From Actinomarinicola tropica (GTDB taxonomy: Bacteria; Actinomycetota; Acidimicrobiia; Acidimicrobiales; SKKL01), in NCBI RefSeq assembly GCF_009650215.1, contig NZ_CP045851.1, positions 2,817,001 to 2,881,000 on the forward strand: 64,000 nt of DNA, given 5' to 3'. Every line of letters begins with the position of its first letter. The first letter of the stretch is position 1. A program made the position numbers and the translations under genes. Below, one piece after another: positions 63,478-64,000 of this stretch. The notes beneath the pieces are model-generated. The model saw nothing but the letters and a program-made list of their open reading frames with translations, did no database searches and had not been told where the DNA came from.

Positions 63478-64000
63478 GTGATCGACGGGTACGACACGGC
63501 GGCGTTGCTCACCGGCATCGCGATCTCCTTCGGCGGGGCGGCCGCGATCTGGGCGTGGGCGTGGTGGGCGCCCATCGACGGGCGCGTCCGGCGCTGGGCC
63601 GCGGCACGGGCTGTCCCGCTCACCGAGGCGACCCGCCCCTACGTCACCACCCGCATGCGTGCGGCCCGCCGGTGGCGGAGCGCCGGCGTCGGGCTCGCGT
63701 GGACCGCACCGCTCCTCTGGGAGCTCGTGCACAGAAGCGCCTACGCCGACCTCGATGCGTGGGTCGTGCCGAGCCTCGCGCTGGCCCTCTACCTCTCGGG
63801 CGCCGTCGCCGCCGAGGTCGTCGCCGCCCGCCGACTGCCGCCGGGACGGGCGGCCATGGACGCCCGCGAGGTGGCGGCCTACGTCCCCTCGGCCCTGCTG
63901 CGCTGGCCGCCGCGCCTCGCGGTCGCGAGCGTCGTCGTGGCCGGGTGGGCCTGGTCGATCGGCGCGGTCGACGACTCCCGAGCGCATCCTGCGGCCCTCC
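63478..64000 (+). CDS. Integral membrane protein, partial (C-terminus outside window)
   Basis: The first 174 residues of an open frame that runs off the window. It starts with GTG, 6 nt after TACAAA, with no Shine-Dalgarno. Hydrophobic segments: LLTGIAISFGGAAAIWAWAWWAP, GLAWTAPLLWELVH, VVPSLALALYLSGAVAAEVVAA and LAVASVVVAGWAWSIGAV. I do not recognise a family. The GntR-like operator suggests that a regulator gene follows. Confidence 0.7.
   Translation, partial: MIDGYDTAALLTGIAISFGGAAAIWAWAWWAPIDGRVRRWAAARAVPLTEATRPYVTTRMRAARRWRSAGVGLAWTAPLLWELVHRSAYADLDAWVVPSLALALYLSGAVAAEVVAARRLPPGRAAMDAREVAAYVPSALLRWPPRLAVASVVVAGWAWSIGAVDDSRAHPAAL

Overview
The window is about 72% GC by eye, densely packed (about 60 genes, few gaps over 150 bp) and clearly actinobacterial. 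It has a fused FbiC (coenzyme F420), mycothiol-linked DinB-fold enzymes, a DUF222-HNH nuclease gene, DUF3097, and GTG starts with many 1-4 bp overlaps. The ParC/ParE pair, the Aap-type ABC operon and the gene mix would suit a member of the Acidimicrobiia (Iamia/Ilumatobacter-like). That placement is inference; only 'high-GC Actinomycetota' is firm. I saw no rRNA, tRNA, CRISPR array, insertion sequence or replication origin.

Layout. 1-3.4 kb: a leftward plsY-galU-moeA cluster followed by moaA with its own promoter. 3.4-10 kb: an FmdB-like zinc-ribbon protein behind a CIRCE-like operator, a SAF-domain protein, a PHP phosphoesterase, a cupin, an MFS exporter and the TldD/TldE protease pair. 10-15 kb: a hotdog thioesterase, an ArsR-type regulator with two palindromic operators and a divergent 41-residue basic peptide, then an hxlR-fbiC operon and a lipoprotein. 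15-25 kb: a flippase-like protein, PAP2 and dxs run, an NfuA-type Fe-S carrier, enoyl-CoA hydratase, convergent MBOAT and SGNH acyl-transfer genes, a DinB-fold protein and an aldehyde dehydrogenase. 25-31 kb: a complete seven-gene mrpABCDEFG Na+(K+)/H+ antiporter operon. 31-42 kb: ABC-F, DUF3097, a TAP-like peptidase, an M50 protease, hydratase, class I aldolase, a DsbA-fold protein, a DinB-fold protein and an AI-2E family permease. 42-47 kb: parC-parE. 47-52 kb: methyltransferase, HNH nuclease, GNAT, a glycosyltransferase-methyltransferase fusion and a VanY-like peptidase. 52-57 kb: an aapJQMP amino-acid ABC operon. 57-64 kb: UbiB-like kinase and CBS protein, a divergent ELFV-dehydrogenase-like protein, a ParA-like ATPase with a proline-rich membrane partner, a degenerate GGDEF-EAL protein, a PhzF protein and the start of a repressor-controlled membrane protein gene.

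Gene expression is the most striking thread. About twenty genes begin with ATG or GTG 6-9 nt after a TANNNT-like -10 hexamer and have no Shine-Dalgarno sequence, so leaderless transcription appears to be the default for first genes. Three genes (mrpA, the AI-2E permease gene and a methyltransferase gene) are not leaderless and lack a Shine-Dalgarno sequence. Each is instead preceded by a mini-ORF of 3-12 codons whose TGA overlaps the main start codon. I consider this possible leaderless or short-leader-peptide coupling the best candidate for an undescribed mechanism here. Several palindromes also sit exactly on promoter elements and look like operators (CIRCE/HrcA, ArsR-type, HxlR-type, GntR-type).
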